Of a stretch of 64,000 nucleotides of DNA, positions 1 through 7,202 are shown piece after piece. A program made the position numbers and the translations under genes. The notes under the pieces are model-generated. The model saw nothing but the letters and a program-made list of their open reading frames with translations, made no database searches and had not been told where the DNA came from. The stretch is taken from positions 56,345 to 120,344 of the forward strand of contig CAMAZP010000006.1 in assembly GCA_945863605.1 (NCBI GenBank). The letters are read 5' to 3'. Every line of letters begins with the position of its first letter. Position 1 is the stretch's first letter. This DNA is from Chitinophaga pinensis (GTDB lineage Bacteria; Bacteroidota; Bacteroidia; Flavobacteriales_D; Crocinitomicaceae).

Positions 1-57
1 TTTTGTACAAAGATGTCTGTATTCAAATTCAAGATTTGTTACTTGTGTTACACTGAT

Positions 58-1476
58 TTAAAAATGATAATTCAAAACAACGTTCACTAAGAGCATATTT
101 ACTTTATTGATTACATACCTGCGATTTCCGTAAATTTCTCCCTCACGTAGTTTAGCAGTTAATAATAATTGAGCTTCTAAACCTTTGAAAATAGTTTCAA
201 ATCGATATCTTGTATCCAAACTTAAATGAAAATAAGATGGAACTCCATATTTGTTTAGTGCAAAATCTTTAACATCGGGTAAAGCTATATAACCTGCAGC
301 TAATGAAGTTTTAAAAGTTGTGCTTTGAGGTTTGAAGTCAATTTTTGCAACAAGCGCATGCACATCTCCAAATCCTTCACTTCTTTCTCTAGGAATAAAA
401 GTGAAAAATGGATCTCTCCCCAACTCTCTTGGGAATAAATAACGCCCATGTTTAGTGATGCGATTATAAGCCAAAGAATAATCCAAAATAGTTGTTTTCA
501 AACTTACCTTTCCTCCAAAAGTCATTGCTTTCGATCCCTTTTCAACGTAAGTATGGGCTTGGTCTTCACTTCCACCGTAATTCAAAGCATCCTGACGAAT
601 AAATTGTCCTTCTGCAATAAGTCTCGTTGAACCCGTTAATTCTTTGGTGTATTTCGCTTGAACTAGTGCATTGTTTAGAATATTATCCAAATAATAATCC
701 CAAGCTTGAAATTCAAAGTTCTTTGGTTTAAAACGAGCAGAAACAACACCTAATCCTTTCGATTCAAGATGGTCGTGGTATTCGGAACGTTCTCCTGTAC
801 TTGTTACTCCTTGCGGATATAAACCGATTGACTCGTCCATTCTAAACCATTTGGTAGTACTTCGTGGAGAAATTGCATACAAATATCCTCCTTCAAAACG
901 CCATTTTTTTGATGGTTCAAAATCCATCCAAAGTCCTTCGACACCAGTTCCGCGCATACGTCCATCTTGTAAATTCACCATTGGAGTATTCACCAATTGT
1001 CTTCCAAAAGTTAGATGCGCTTTTTTAAAATTATACTTTAAATACAATTCCTCTAAGCGGTCCATATCTTTGTGGTTGTTCGGGTTTTCGACATCAAAAA
1101 GTCCAATCTCGTAGCGATTCACTTGACCAGTGATTGAATCAACTTTAGTCATTGAAGAAGAACCCAAATCAAAAAAATAAAAACCACTTGCCGCAAATTG
1201 AAATCCATGAAATTTATTGGATTCGTAACGTAAACCTCCTCCTCCAGCATTTGCAAAATAATCAGTTAGTTCACCTTCATTAATTGTTGAACTGAAATAA
1301 TAGCGAAAATGACCGTGAAAAGTTCCTGTTTTGAAGGCGTGTAGCAATGAAGTTGAATCGTCTGTTTGATTATGTTTTCCTTTCCACATCGAAGGTTTAT
1401 CGTGAACTTCTTGGTGTTGAGCTACACTTGAATAAGTAATTAAAAGGAATGAAAAAAATGAAAAAAGTGCTTTCAT
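58..1476 (-). CDS. OprD-like outer membrane porin
   Basis: Predicted outer membrane beta-barrel of 472 residues that probably lets small solutes cross the outer membrane. The N-terminus is a clear signal peptide (hydrophobic residues 4-16, cleavage near SSVAQ) and the chain ends in Phe (LNYHF), as is usual for barrel proteins. The segment GRQLVNTPMVNLQDGRMRG around residues 158-176 and the alternating aromatic strands resemble OprD-family porins. It is the last gene of a tight minus-strand run, 9 bp after a TsdA-like cytochrome, so a role in taking up thiosulfate or another sulfur anion is an inference from context. Substrate is unknown. The start was chosen because it opens the signal peptide. 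Confidence 0.75.
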   Translation of the reverse strand: MKALFSFFSFLLITYSSVAQHQEVHDKPSMWKGKHNQTDDSTSLLHAFKTGTFHGHFRYYFSSTINEGELTDYFANAGGGGLRYESNKFHGFQFAASGFYFFDLGSSSMTKVDSITGQVNRYEIGLFDVENPNNHKDMDRLEELYLKYNFKKAHLTFGRQLVNTPMVNLQDGRMRGTGVEGLWMDFEPSKKWRFEGGYLYAISPRSTTKWFRMDESIGLYPQGVTSTGERSEYHDHLESKGLGVVSARFKPKNFEFQAWDYYLDNILNNALVQAKYTKELTGSTRLIAEGQFIRQDALNYGGSEDQAHTYVEKGSKAMTFGGKVSLKTTILDYSLAYNRITKHGRYLFPRELGRDPFFTFIPRERSEGFGDVHALVAKIDFKPQSTTFKTSLAAGYIALPDVKDFALNKYGVPSYFHLSLDTRYRFETIFKGLEAQLLLTAKLREGEIYGNRRYVINKVNMLLVNVVLNYHF

Positions 1477-1485
1477 GTGATCTTG

Positions 1486-2553
1486 TTATTTCTTAGCCAA
1501 TTCTTGAAAAGGACCGTATTTGTGTTGTTTCTCTGAAAATTTATCTGTGTAAGGTCCAAAAGGATGATCCATTGGTTTTTTAGATTTATCTGGCCAATCT
1601 TTTGGTGTATTTTTATGTGGACGAGGCATTGATACAACATAAGCAGCAACATCCCAAGAGTCTTCGTCAGAAAGAGTTGGATTTTCGTGGCTTATACCAA
1701 ACGGCATATTGTATTTAACATACTTAGCCATATTGCTTATGCGGTATAATCCAGCTGCATCGTTGAAACTTTCATTACCCCAAAGTGCTGGATAGATGAA
1801 TTCTCTTCCGTATTCGTCTTTTGTACCCTCCCCATTCGTTTGATGACAGCTTGCACATTGGTTTTCATAGACAATTTTTCCCTTTTCTGGATCGGCAGCT
1901 CGCGAAAGTAAGGTGATATCTTTCAAGCCTGAACCTACTGCTTTTTCGCCTTTTTTGACATTCCTTCCAATGTATTTAAGATAGGCAACAATCGCTTTCA
2001 TTTCAGGACTATTTGTTGCTAAAGCTTTTCCATTTAAACTTCTTTCAAAACAGTCGTTGACACGTTTTTCAATGCTTTCCATCTTTCCACTTCTCGCACG
2101 CAATTTAGGATAAGTTGAAGCTACTGAACCGTAATTATTACCAAATACTTTTGTTCCTGCATTCAAATGGCAATTTTGACAATTCAAGCCATTAGATTGT
2201 TGTGCAACTGTTCCTTTTGGCCCTAAATAATAGGCTGTGTGCATAATTAATTCTTTACCATAAATTACCTCATCCAATAGTTTATCATCAGTGATTAAAT
2301 TCAAACTTGGTGGCGACCAAAACATACTTGTTTCTCTTGTCTCGGTATTAATTATTGCGATGGTATCAACAATTTGAGGTCTTAAATCATTCTCACCAAA
2401 ACTTCCAAAAAAATTATTAATTGTTGATAAATTAAGTAGCAATATAGGAATTAGGACTACTAATACAGAAAGAATAACCACTAATCGCAACAGACGACGA
2501 ACTGCACGTTGCAAAGCTTCAATAATTGGATCTTTTTGATTTTCCATGGTCAA
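1486..2553 (-). CDS. tsdA: Membrane-anchored dihaem cytochrome c, TsdA-like thiosulfate dehydrogenase
   Basis: A 355-residue protein with an N-terminal membrane anchor (about residues 21-41) and two cytochrome c domains. Haem motifs are CQNCH (C125, C128, H129) and CASCH (C233, C236, H237). Between them is NDCFERS with C168, placed like the Cys axial ligand that marks haem 1 of TsdA enzymes. The second domain has a YNMPFG motif whose Met (283) is a likely axial ligand. TsdA oxidises two thiosulfates to tetrathionate, or the reverse, in the periplasm. Well-studied TsdA proteins are soluble, whereas this one is anchored. Genes around it (YeeE/YedE pair, persulfide dioxygenase) fit sulfur metabolism. 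The symbol is by similarity of motifs; another dihaem sulfur cytochrome is possible. An ATG two codons downstream is an alternative start. Confidence 0.7.
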   Translation of the reverse strand: MTMENQKDPIIEALQRAVRRLLRLVVILSVLVVLIPILLLNLSTINNFFGSFGENDLRPQIVDTIAIINTETRETSMFWSPPSLNLITDDKLLDEVIYGKELIMHTAYYLGPKGTVAQQSNGLNCQNCHLNAGTKVFGNNYGSVASTYPKLRARSGKMESIEKRVNDCFERSLNGKALATNSPEMKAIVAYLKYIGRNVKKGEKAVGSGLKDITLLSRAADPEKGKIVYENQCASCHQTNGEGTKDEYGREFIYPALWGNESFNDAAGLYRISNMAKYVKYNMPFGISHENPTLSDEDSWDVAAYVVSMPRPHKNTPKDWPDKSKKPMDHPFGPYTDKFSEKQHKYGPFQELAKK

Positions 2554-2562
2554 AATTGATAA

Positions 2563-2976
2563 CTAGTGAGGAAGATAATCCTTGATGATACCGTAGAAAA
2601 AAGTTCCTATCATTGCAAAAAGAATCACGATTGAAAAACTCAGAAAACCATAACCGAGATTCACAACCATTGGACCTGGACAAGCACCACTAAGTGCCCA
2701 ACCCAACCCAAAAATTGTTCCTCCAAACAAGTACCTTAGAATGGATTTATCTTTTGGATAAAAGGCGATTGGACTTCCAGAAATGTCTCTGACTTTAAAT
2801 TTTTTAATTAAGGAAACACCAATTATACCAAGTACTACAGCTGTGCCGATTATTCCATACATATGAAAAGCTTGAAAGCGAAACATTTCTTGAATGCGAT
2901 ACCAAGAAAGAGCTTCAGACTTTGTCATTACAATTCCAAACAGAATTCCAACGACTAAAAATTTTATAAATTTCAT
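2563..2976 (-). CDS. YeeE/YedE-type (DUF6691) sulfur transporter half
   Basis: A 137-residue integral membrane protein with about four hydrophobic segments (near residues 4-18, 40-57, 84-105, 112-131). The key motif is SGACPGP (about residues 96-102) after a Gly-rich helix, the signature of the YeeE/YedE (DUF395) family, whose conserved Cys conducts thiosulfate in characterised YeeE. The chain is about a third the length of a full YeeE and is paired with the next upstream gene, which carries the other Cys motif. Two-gene splits of this kind occur beside persulfide dioxygenase genes in other bacteria. The spacing of 7 bp from its partner and 9 bp to the cytochrome gene indicates one transcript. 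The transported species (thiosulfate or sulfane sulfur) is inferred. Confidence 0.78.
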   Translation of the reverse strand: MKFIKFLVVGILFGIVMTKSEALSWYRIQEMFRFQAFHMYGIIGTAVVLGIIGVSLIKKFKVRDISGSPIAFYPKDKSILRYLFGGTIFGLGWALSGACPGPMVVNLGYGFLSFSIVILFAMIGTFFYGIIKDYLPH

Positions 2977-2983
2977 CTGTTAT

Positions 2984-3544
2984 TCAATTAAAAATTAGTG
3001 GAAAAATCAAATAAGTCATTGCAAGTCCGCCTATAAAAAATCCAACTACAGCAATAAGTGATGGGATTTGTAAATCAGAAATTCCGCTGATTGCATGACC
3101 AGAGGTACAACCTCCAGCATAACGAGAACCGAGGCCAACTAAGAATCCTCCAACTGCAAGTATAAGGAAACCTTTTAAGCTAAAAACTGCTTCCCAACTA
3201 AATAATTCCTTTGGTTGTATCCCTTCAGGAGCACTAAAACCAAGTTTCTTTAAATCTTCAATTGTAGCAGCTGAAATTTGTACTGGATCAGTAGTGCTTA
3301 AAAATTGGTTGGCGATAAATCCACCTAAAATTGCTCCAACTAAAAAAACCAAGTTCCAACTTTGAGTTTTCCAGTCAAAATCAAAAAACTTCACCACTTT
3401 TCCCGCTCCTGCAATACTGCACATTGTGCGTAAATTGGATGAGAAGCCGAATGATTTACCGAAAAATAATAGTATGAACATAATAGATGAAATAATAATT
3501 CCTGAAAACCACCATGTCCAAGGTTGCTTAATAAATTCTATCAT
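2984..3544 (-). CDS. YeeE/YedE-family sulfur transporter half
   Basis: A 186-residue membrane protein with hydrophobic helices near residues 12-28, 65-82, 124-140 and 160-182. Its signature is RYAGGCTSGHAISG (about residues 141-154), the YeeE/YedE Cys motif. With the downstream DUF6691 half it probably makes a complete pore, each half giving one Cys-containing helix pair. Residues 30-60 include a cytoplasm-facing SIAGAG segment and another Cys. It lies 10 bp downstream of a universal stress protein gene. It is likely to import thiosulfate or a related sulfur species for the TsdA-like and CstB-like enzymes of the same cluster; the substrate is not shown by the sequence. Confidence 0.8.
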   Translation of the reverse strand: MIEFIKQPWTWWFSGIIISSIMFILLFFGKSFGFSSNLRTMCSIAGAGKVVKFFDFDWKTQSWNLVFLVGAILGGFIANQFLSTTDPVQISAATIEDLKKLGFSAPEGIQPKELFSWEAVFSLKGFLILAVGGFLVGLGSRYAGGCTSGHAISGISDLQIPSLIAVVGFFIGGLAMTYLIFPLIFN

Positions 3545-3554
3545 ATATCTGTTT

Positions 3555-4385
3555 TTAATTTAAGTGAAATGAGATTATGGGTTTGTGTAGATGATTAATT
3601 AATTTCTCTGTTGCACTTGAATGAAAAAAGCCTCCTTTTCCGTGGGTTCCGATACAAATCAAATCCATGTCTATCATTTGGTTAAAGTGAATTACTCCGC
3701 TCTCAACATCTGTATCTTTAATCACGTGTGTTTGAATATTTTCTAGTCCGTGTTCTTTTGCGAAATCGTGCATATTTTTTACAATTTTCTCTGCATCCAT
3801 TCCTGTTCTAGAAATTTGTAACAAGTGTAACTCAGCATTGAAATTTAATAGAAAGCGTTTCAATAAATATAACTCTTGGTGGTGACTATCTTCAAATTGA
3901 TGCACCAACAAAATACGTTTTATCGCTAGATCAGAACGATTACACATTAAAGATAAAACGGGAACTTTTGACTTTCTCGCTACGATTTGTGTTTCAGAAC
4001 CAGCCAATTTTTCAAAAAAACCTGTGGCTCCTTTTGTTCCCATAGCGATTAAATCAAAACTATGCTTTTCTGCAAAATCGACAATCGTTTCGTTCGTTGC
4101 ACCGATTCGAATATGTGTATGAATATCTTTTCCATACTCATCTTGTATCTGACGCAATTTTTTTGATGCAATTTCTCGGTGTACAGCTACATATTCTATG
4201 TCAATTTCTCCGCAAGTTGTGATCTCTCCTATATCGCTGATTGTAACTGTATCAGGAAAATTCATTACGTGTAAAAAATGAACTTCTAGCTTGGTTTGTT
4301 GTCGAATTTTATTAACTAGTATAAATGCATATTCCGCTTGAACTGAAAAATCGGTTGGAATTAAAACTTTTAATTTCTTGTTCAT
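3555..4385 (-). CDS. Tandem universal stress protein (UspA family)
   Basis: A 276-residue cytoplasmic protein made of two UspA folds. The first (about 1-145) opens with KVLIPTDFSVQAEYA and has the nucleotide-loop GTKGATGFFEKLAGS followed by a short strand. The second (about 153-276) opens with KRILLVHQFEDS and ends with GTHGKGGFFHSSATEKL. The G-x2-G-x9-G(S/T) pattern in the loops suggests ATP-type Usp domains. Tandem Usp proteins are common in Bacteroidota and are usually tied to redox or starvation responses. It sits between the CstB-like gene, from which a terminator separates it, and the YeeE/YedE pair, 10 bp away. Its exact role in the sulfur cluster is unknown. Confidence 0.85.
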   Translation of the reverse strand: MNKKLKVLIPTDFSVQAEYAFILVNKIRQQTKLEVHFLHVMNFPDTVTISDIGEITTCGEIDIEYVAVHREIASKKLRQIQDEYGKDIHTHIRIGATNETIVDFAEKHSFDLIAMGTKGATGFFEKLAGSETQIVARKSKVPVLSLMCNRSDLAIKRILLVHQFEDSHHQELYLLKRFLLNFNAELHLLQISRTGMDAEKIVKNMHDFAKEHGLENIQTHVIKDTDVESGVIHFNQMIDMDLICIGTHGKGGFFHSSATEKLINHLHKPIISFHLN

Positions 4386-4448
4386 AATTTTATGATTTAT
4401 AGATTTTACCTATTATTAAATAAATTTTCCAACAGTTCCATTAAGTGT

Positions 4449-4471
4449 AAAAAGGAGCCAATTAGACTCCT
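4449..4471 (-). terminator. Intrinsic terminator after the CstB-like gene
   Basis: Read on the minus strand, AGGAGTC, a short AATT-type loop and GGCTCCT form a 7-bp stem (one G-T pair) followed by a run of five T. It lies 20 bp past the stop codon of the persulfide dioxygenase gene and before the universal stress gene, so it may end or reduce transcription between the two parts of the sulfur cluster. Confidence 0.6.
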
Positions 4472-4490
4472 CTTTACATACAAAAAAATA

Positions 4491-5903
4491 CTATTTCATT
4501 ACTTTGCTTTGACAAACAAAATCTGTTTTTGGAACACCCGTTTCTGCAATTGCTTTAAATCCGCCAGCGATTTCTGTAAAGTTACGGTAACCTCTTGCTT
4601 GTAAAATACTCGCAGCTATCATACTTCTGTAACCACCTGCACAATGCATAAAGAAATGTTGTTCTGGATTTATATCTTTTGTCCATTCATTGATGTAAGC
4701 AAGTGGTTTGCTGTAAGCATCTTCTACGTGTTCAGCACCATATTCGCTTTCTTTTCTAACATCAATCACCATCGAAGCGCCTAATTCAAATTTAGCTTTG
4801 AATTCGTCAGCATTAATTCTGTTTACTGTGTCAATCTCTTTGCCAGCTTTTTCCCAAGCATCAAATCCTCCTTCTAAGAATCCTAACACATGGTCGAAAC
4901 CAACTCGACTTAAACGAGTGATTACTTCTTCTTCCATTCCTGGTTCTGTAACTAATAAGATTTCTTGTTTTACATCACCAATTAAAGCACCAACCCAAGG
5001 AGCGAAGTCACCGTTTACACCAATATTTACAGATTGTGGAACAAAACCTTGGTAAAAAATACCACTATCTCTTGTGTCTAAAATCAAAGCACCTGAAGAC
5101 TCTGCTAATAATTCGAAAGCATCTGGAGTAAAGGCTGTCATTGCTTTTAGCTTTACGTCTTCAAAGTTTTCGTAGCCTTTTTTGTTCATTGCCACATTGA
5201 ATCCAAAGTATGCTGGCGGAGGTAATAATCCGTCAGTTACTGCTTCGATAAATGCTTCTTTCGAAGGTTGGTTCAAAGCATAATTCATTTTCTTTTGGTT
5301 ACCTAAAGTGTCAACCGTTTCTTTCATCATGTTTTTACCACACGCAGAACCAGCGCCATGAGCAGGATAAACAGTAATATCATCACTCAAAGGCATAATT
5401 TTAGTCATTAAACTTTCATATAAAAGTCCAGCTAATTGTTCTTGCGTCATATCCGCAGCTTTTTGAGCTAAGTCAGGACGACCAACATCACCTAAAAATA
5501 AGGTGTCACCAGAGAAAATTGCTGTTTCTTTTCCTTGTTCGTCAATTAACAAGTATGTTGTGCTTTCCATTGTGTGACCAGGAGTGTGTAAGGCTTTGAT
5601 TTTGATTGCACCAATTTCAAACACTTGATTATCTTCAGCGATAATTGCTTCAAATTCTGGTTTTGCGTTTGGACCAAAAACAATTGGTGCATTTGTTTTT
5701 TTACTCAAATCTAAATGTCCAGAAACGAAATCAGCGTGAAAATGAGTTTCAAATATATATTTCAAAGTAACATCATCAGCTGTTAAACGATCAATATATG
5801 GTTGAATTTCACGCAAAGGATCAATAATAAAAGCCTCACCATTACTTGTTACGTAATACGCGCCTTGAGCCAAACAGCCCGTATAAATTTGTTCAATTTT
5901 CAT
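4491..5903 (-). CDS. CstB-like persulfide dioxygenase with two rhodanese domains
   Basis: A 470-residue cytoplasmic protein. Residues 1-240 are a metallo-beta-lactamase fold of the ETHE1/persulfide dioxygenase type, with iron ligands H54, H56, D58 (THFHAD), H110 (TPGH), D133 (SGDT) and H182 (YPAH). Residues 255-355 are a first rhodanese domain that lacks the catalytic Cys: the loop reads LLVTEPG. Residues 363-465 are a second rhodanese with an intact loop HCAGGYRS (C421). This order, MBL, dead rhodanese, active rhodanese, is that of CstB, which oxidises low-molecular-weight persulfides and makes thiosulfate. Thiosulfate could then feed the TsdA-like enzyme downstream. It has its own promoter with a candidate CRP/FNR-family operator. 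Sure of the enzyme class; the exact substrate is inferred. Confidence 0.85.
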   Translation of the reverse strand: MKIEQIYTGCLAQGAYYVTSNGEAFIIDPLREIQPYIDRLTADDVTLKYIFETHFHADFVSGHLDLSKKTNAPIVFGPNAKPEFEAIIAEDNQVFEIGAIKIKALHTPGHTMESTTYLLIDEQGKETAIFSGDTLFLGDVGRPDLAQKAADMTQEQLAGLLYESLMTKIMPLSDDITVYPAHGAGSACGKNMMKETVDTLGNQKKMNYALNQPSKEAFIEAVTDGLLPPPAYFGFNVAMNKKGYENFEDVKLKAMTAFTPDAFELLAESSGALILDTRDSGIFYQGFVPQSVNIGVNGDFAPWVGALIGDVKQEILLVTEPGMEEEVITRLSRVGFDHVLGFLEGGFDAWEKAGKEIDTVNRINADEFKAKFELGASMVIDVRKESEYGAEHVEDAYSKPLAYINEWTKDINPEQHFFMHCAGGYRSMIAASILQARGYRNFTEIAGGFKAIAETGVPKTDFVCQSKVMK

Positions 5904-5930
5904 TTTGATATTATTTAAGGTTTAGTGGTA

Positions 5931-5938
5931 CAAAAATA
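5931..5938 (-). promoter_or_regulatory. -7 promoter box of the CstB-like gene
   Basis: On the minus strand this reads TATTTTTG, matching the Bacteroidota consensus TAnnTTTG. It predicts a start site near 5926 and a leader of about 23 nt. No TTTG/TTG -33 element lies at the normal distance. A strong palindrome lies upstream instead, as expected for a promoter that needs an activator. Confidence 0.55.
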
Positions 5939-5957
5939 AAAGAGAAAATAAAGATGG

Positions 5958-5977
5958 AAAGTAACAATTGTTACTTT
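5958..5977. promoter_or_regulatory. Perfect 20-bp palindrome, candidate CRP/FNR-family (HcpR-like) operator
   Basis: AAAGTAACAATTGTTACTTT is self-complementary over all 20 bases. Its core GTAAC-N4-GTTAC has the size and symmetry of CRP/FNR-family sites. Its centre (5967.5) is about 41.5 bp upstream of the start site predicted from the -7 box at 5931-5938, the classic position for a class II activator. The regulator is not in this window. Confidence 0.55.
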
Positions 5978-6020
5978 AGGATTTACAAATGAAAAAATTA
6001 AATAAAATACTTAGTCAAAT

Positions 6021-7133
6021 TTAGTATTTGATAATTTTTATTGTAGTTTGATTTTGTGATGTATTAACTTTTAAAAAGTAAACTCCTGCATTCAAGAAAC
6101 CTGTATTTATTAATTTTTGGGGGTGAGTGGAAAAAAACAAAGTTTTACCGTTCAAATCTTTTAGTTCCAATGAAGAAATTTCTTTATTCGTTGAAATTGT
6201 AATCTCCGAGTGAAAAGGATTTGGTGAAACACTAACATAATTGAAGTTTAATTCATTCAAATCAGTATTTGGGCAAGACTTACCATTCAAAAAATCCCAA
6301 ATAACTTGTGGTGAATAAATATCCATATTAATGTTACCAATACCGCCGACCAATGTTGATATTCCTGGCCATTGGTGACCACCATTTGTTATTTTAATTA
6401 AATCTAAACTACTGTTAGTACAATTGGAATATGTTTCTCGCGAAACAGTTGATAAATCTAAAAGGCTAAGATTAGGTAAATCTAGTGAACTTGGATTTGG
6501 ATCACAACCCAAAAATTGTTGCCATTTCTCCATAGTCTGTGAAACGGAAACACCTGTGGTTACGCTTCCCAAATAAGGAACAACAGCATCCGTTGTTCCG
6601 TGCATGTGTAACACTGAAGTTAAGTATTTAGGGTTGCAATTTGAGTAAACAGTATCACTCATATTTCCGGAAACAGTTGCAATTGCGGCGAAACAATCAT
6701 CTGATTCACAAGCCATTTTATGACTCATAAATCCACCGTTTGAAAATCCACATAAATATTGTTTTTGAGGATTTGTGTTAAAATTAGAACGAAAATAGGC
6801 AGTTATTTTTTCAATAAAGGCTTTGTCGTCAGTGCTTGAAACAGAAATATTCATATTAGCATTCCATGCGTTATTGTTGCCGTCAGGATAACAAACGATA
6901 AAATTATTTGCTTCAGCAATTGGGTTGAAATCAGTGATTTCCATGATTCCTGCAGCTGTTTGGGTTAATCCATGTAAAACAATCAGTAGAGGCAGTTCTT
7001 GAGAAGCATCCCAAGTGCTAGGTTTATAATAAATGAAGTTACGCAATAGCCCATCATGACTCATTTGAACAACAGTTTGAGATTGTGCAAAACTTAAAAA
7101 AAGGAGAAATAATGCAGATAATAATGATTTCAT
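6021..7133 (-). CDS. Secreted esterase (PHB-depolymerase/feruloyl-esterase type) with T9SS sorting domain
   Basis: A 370-residue secreted alpha/beta hydrolase. A signal peptide (residues 1-18) is followed by a hydrolase domain to about residue 285. Visible elements are the oxyanion region LIVLHGLTQ (about 50-58), nucleophile elbow CGFSNGG (S131), acid HGTTDAVVPY (D182) and NGGHQWPG (H253). This is the LpqC/poly(3-hydroxybutyrate) depolymerase-like esterase layout. Residues 298-370 are a type A T9SS C-terminal sorting domain (SPNPF at its start, GVYFLKV and IKIIKY near the end), so the protein should cross the outer membrane by the system that includes PorV and PorU encoded later in this window. 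The natural substrate cannot be told. It is transcribed after the SprB-repeat gene, with a terminator between. Confidence 0.8.
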   Translation of the reverse strand: MKSLLSALFLLFLSFAQSQTVVQMSHDGLLRNFIYYKPSTWDASQELPLLIVLHGLTQTAAGIMEITDFNPIAEANNFIVCYPDGNNNAWNANMNISVSSTDDKAFIEKITAYFRSNFNTNPQKQYLCGFSNGGFMSHKMACESDDCFAAIATVSGNMSDTVYSNCNPKYLTSVLHMHGTTDAVVPYLGSVTTGVSVSQTMEKWQQFLGCDPNPSSLDLPNLSLLDLSTVSRETYSNCTNSSLDLIKITNGGHQWPGISTLVGGIGNINMDIYSPQVIWDFLNGKSCPNTDLNELNFNYVSVSPNPFHSEITISTNKEISSLELKDLNGKTLFFSTHPQKLINTGFLNAGVYFLKVNTSQNQTTIKIIKY

Positions 7134-7146
7134 AAGTCAATATTAC

Positions 7147-7179
7147 AAAAAAAGGCAGAAACCAAAAGTTCCTGCCTTT
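7147..7179 (-). terminator. Intrinsic terminator after the SprB-repeat gene
   Basis: A 12-bp stem with one G-T pair (arms 7151-7162 and 7168-7179, loop of five) is followed on the minus strand by seven T. It begins 24 bp after the SprB-repeat gene and ends just before the esterase start codon, so the esterase probably has its own promoter or depends on read-through. Confidence 0.8.
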
Positions 7180-7202
7180 CCCATTTGATAAAAGATAGCT
7201 AC

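Noticed and set aside
1..57. Two GTTAC motifs near the left edge as another copy of the 5958-5977 operator
   Set aside because: They are direct repeats (GTTAC-TTGT-GTTAC), not inverted, and the gene they would control is outside the window.
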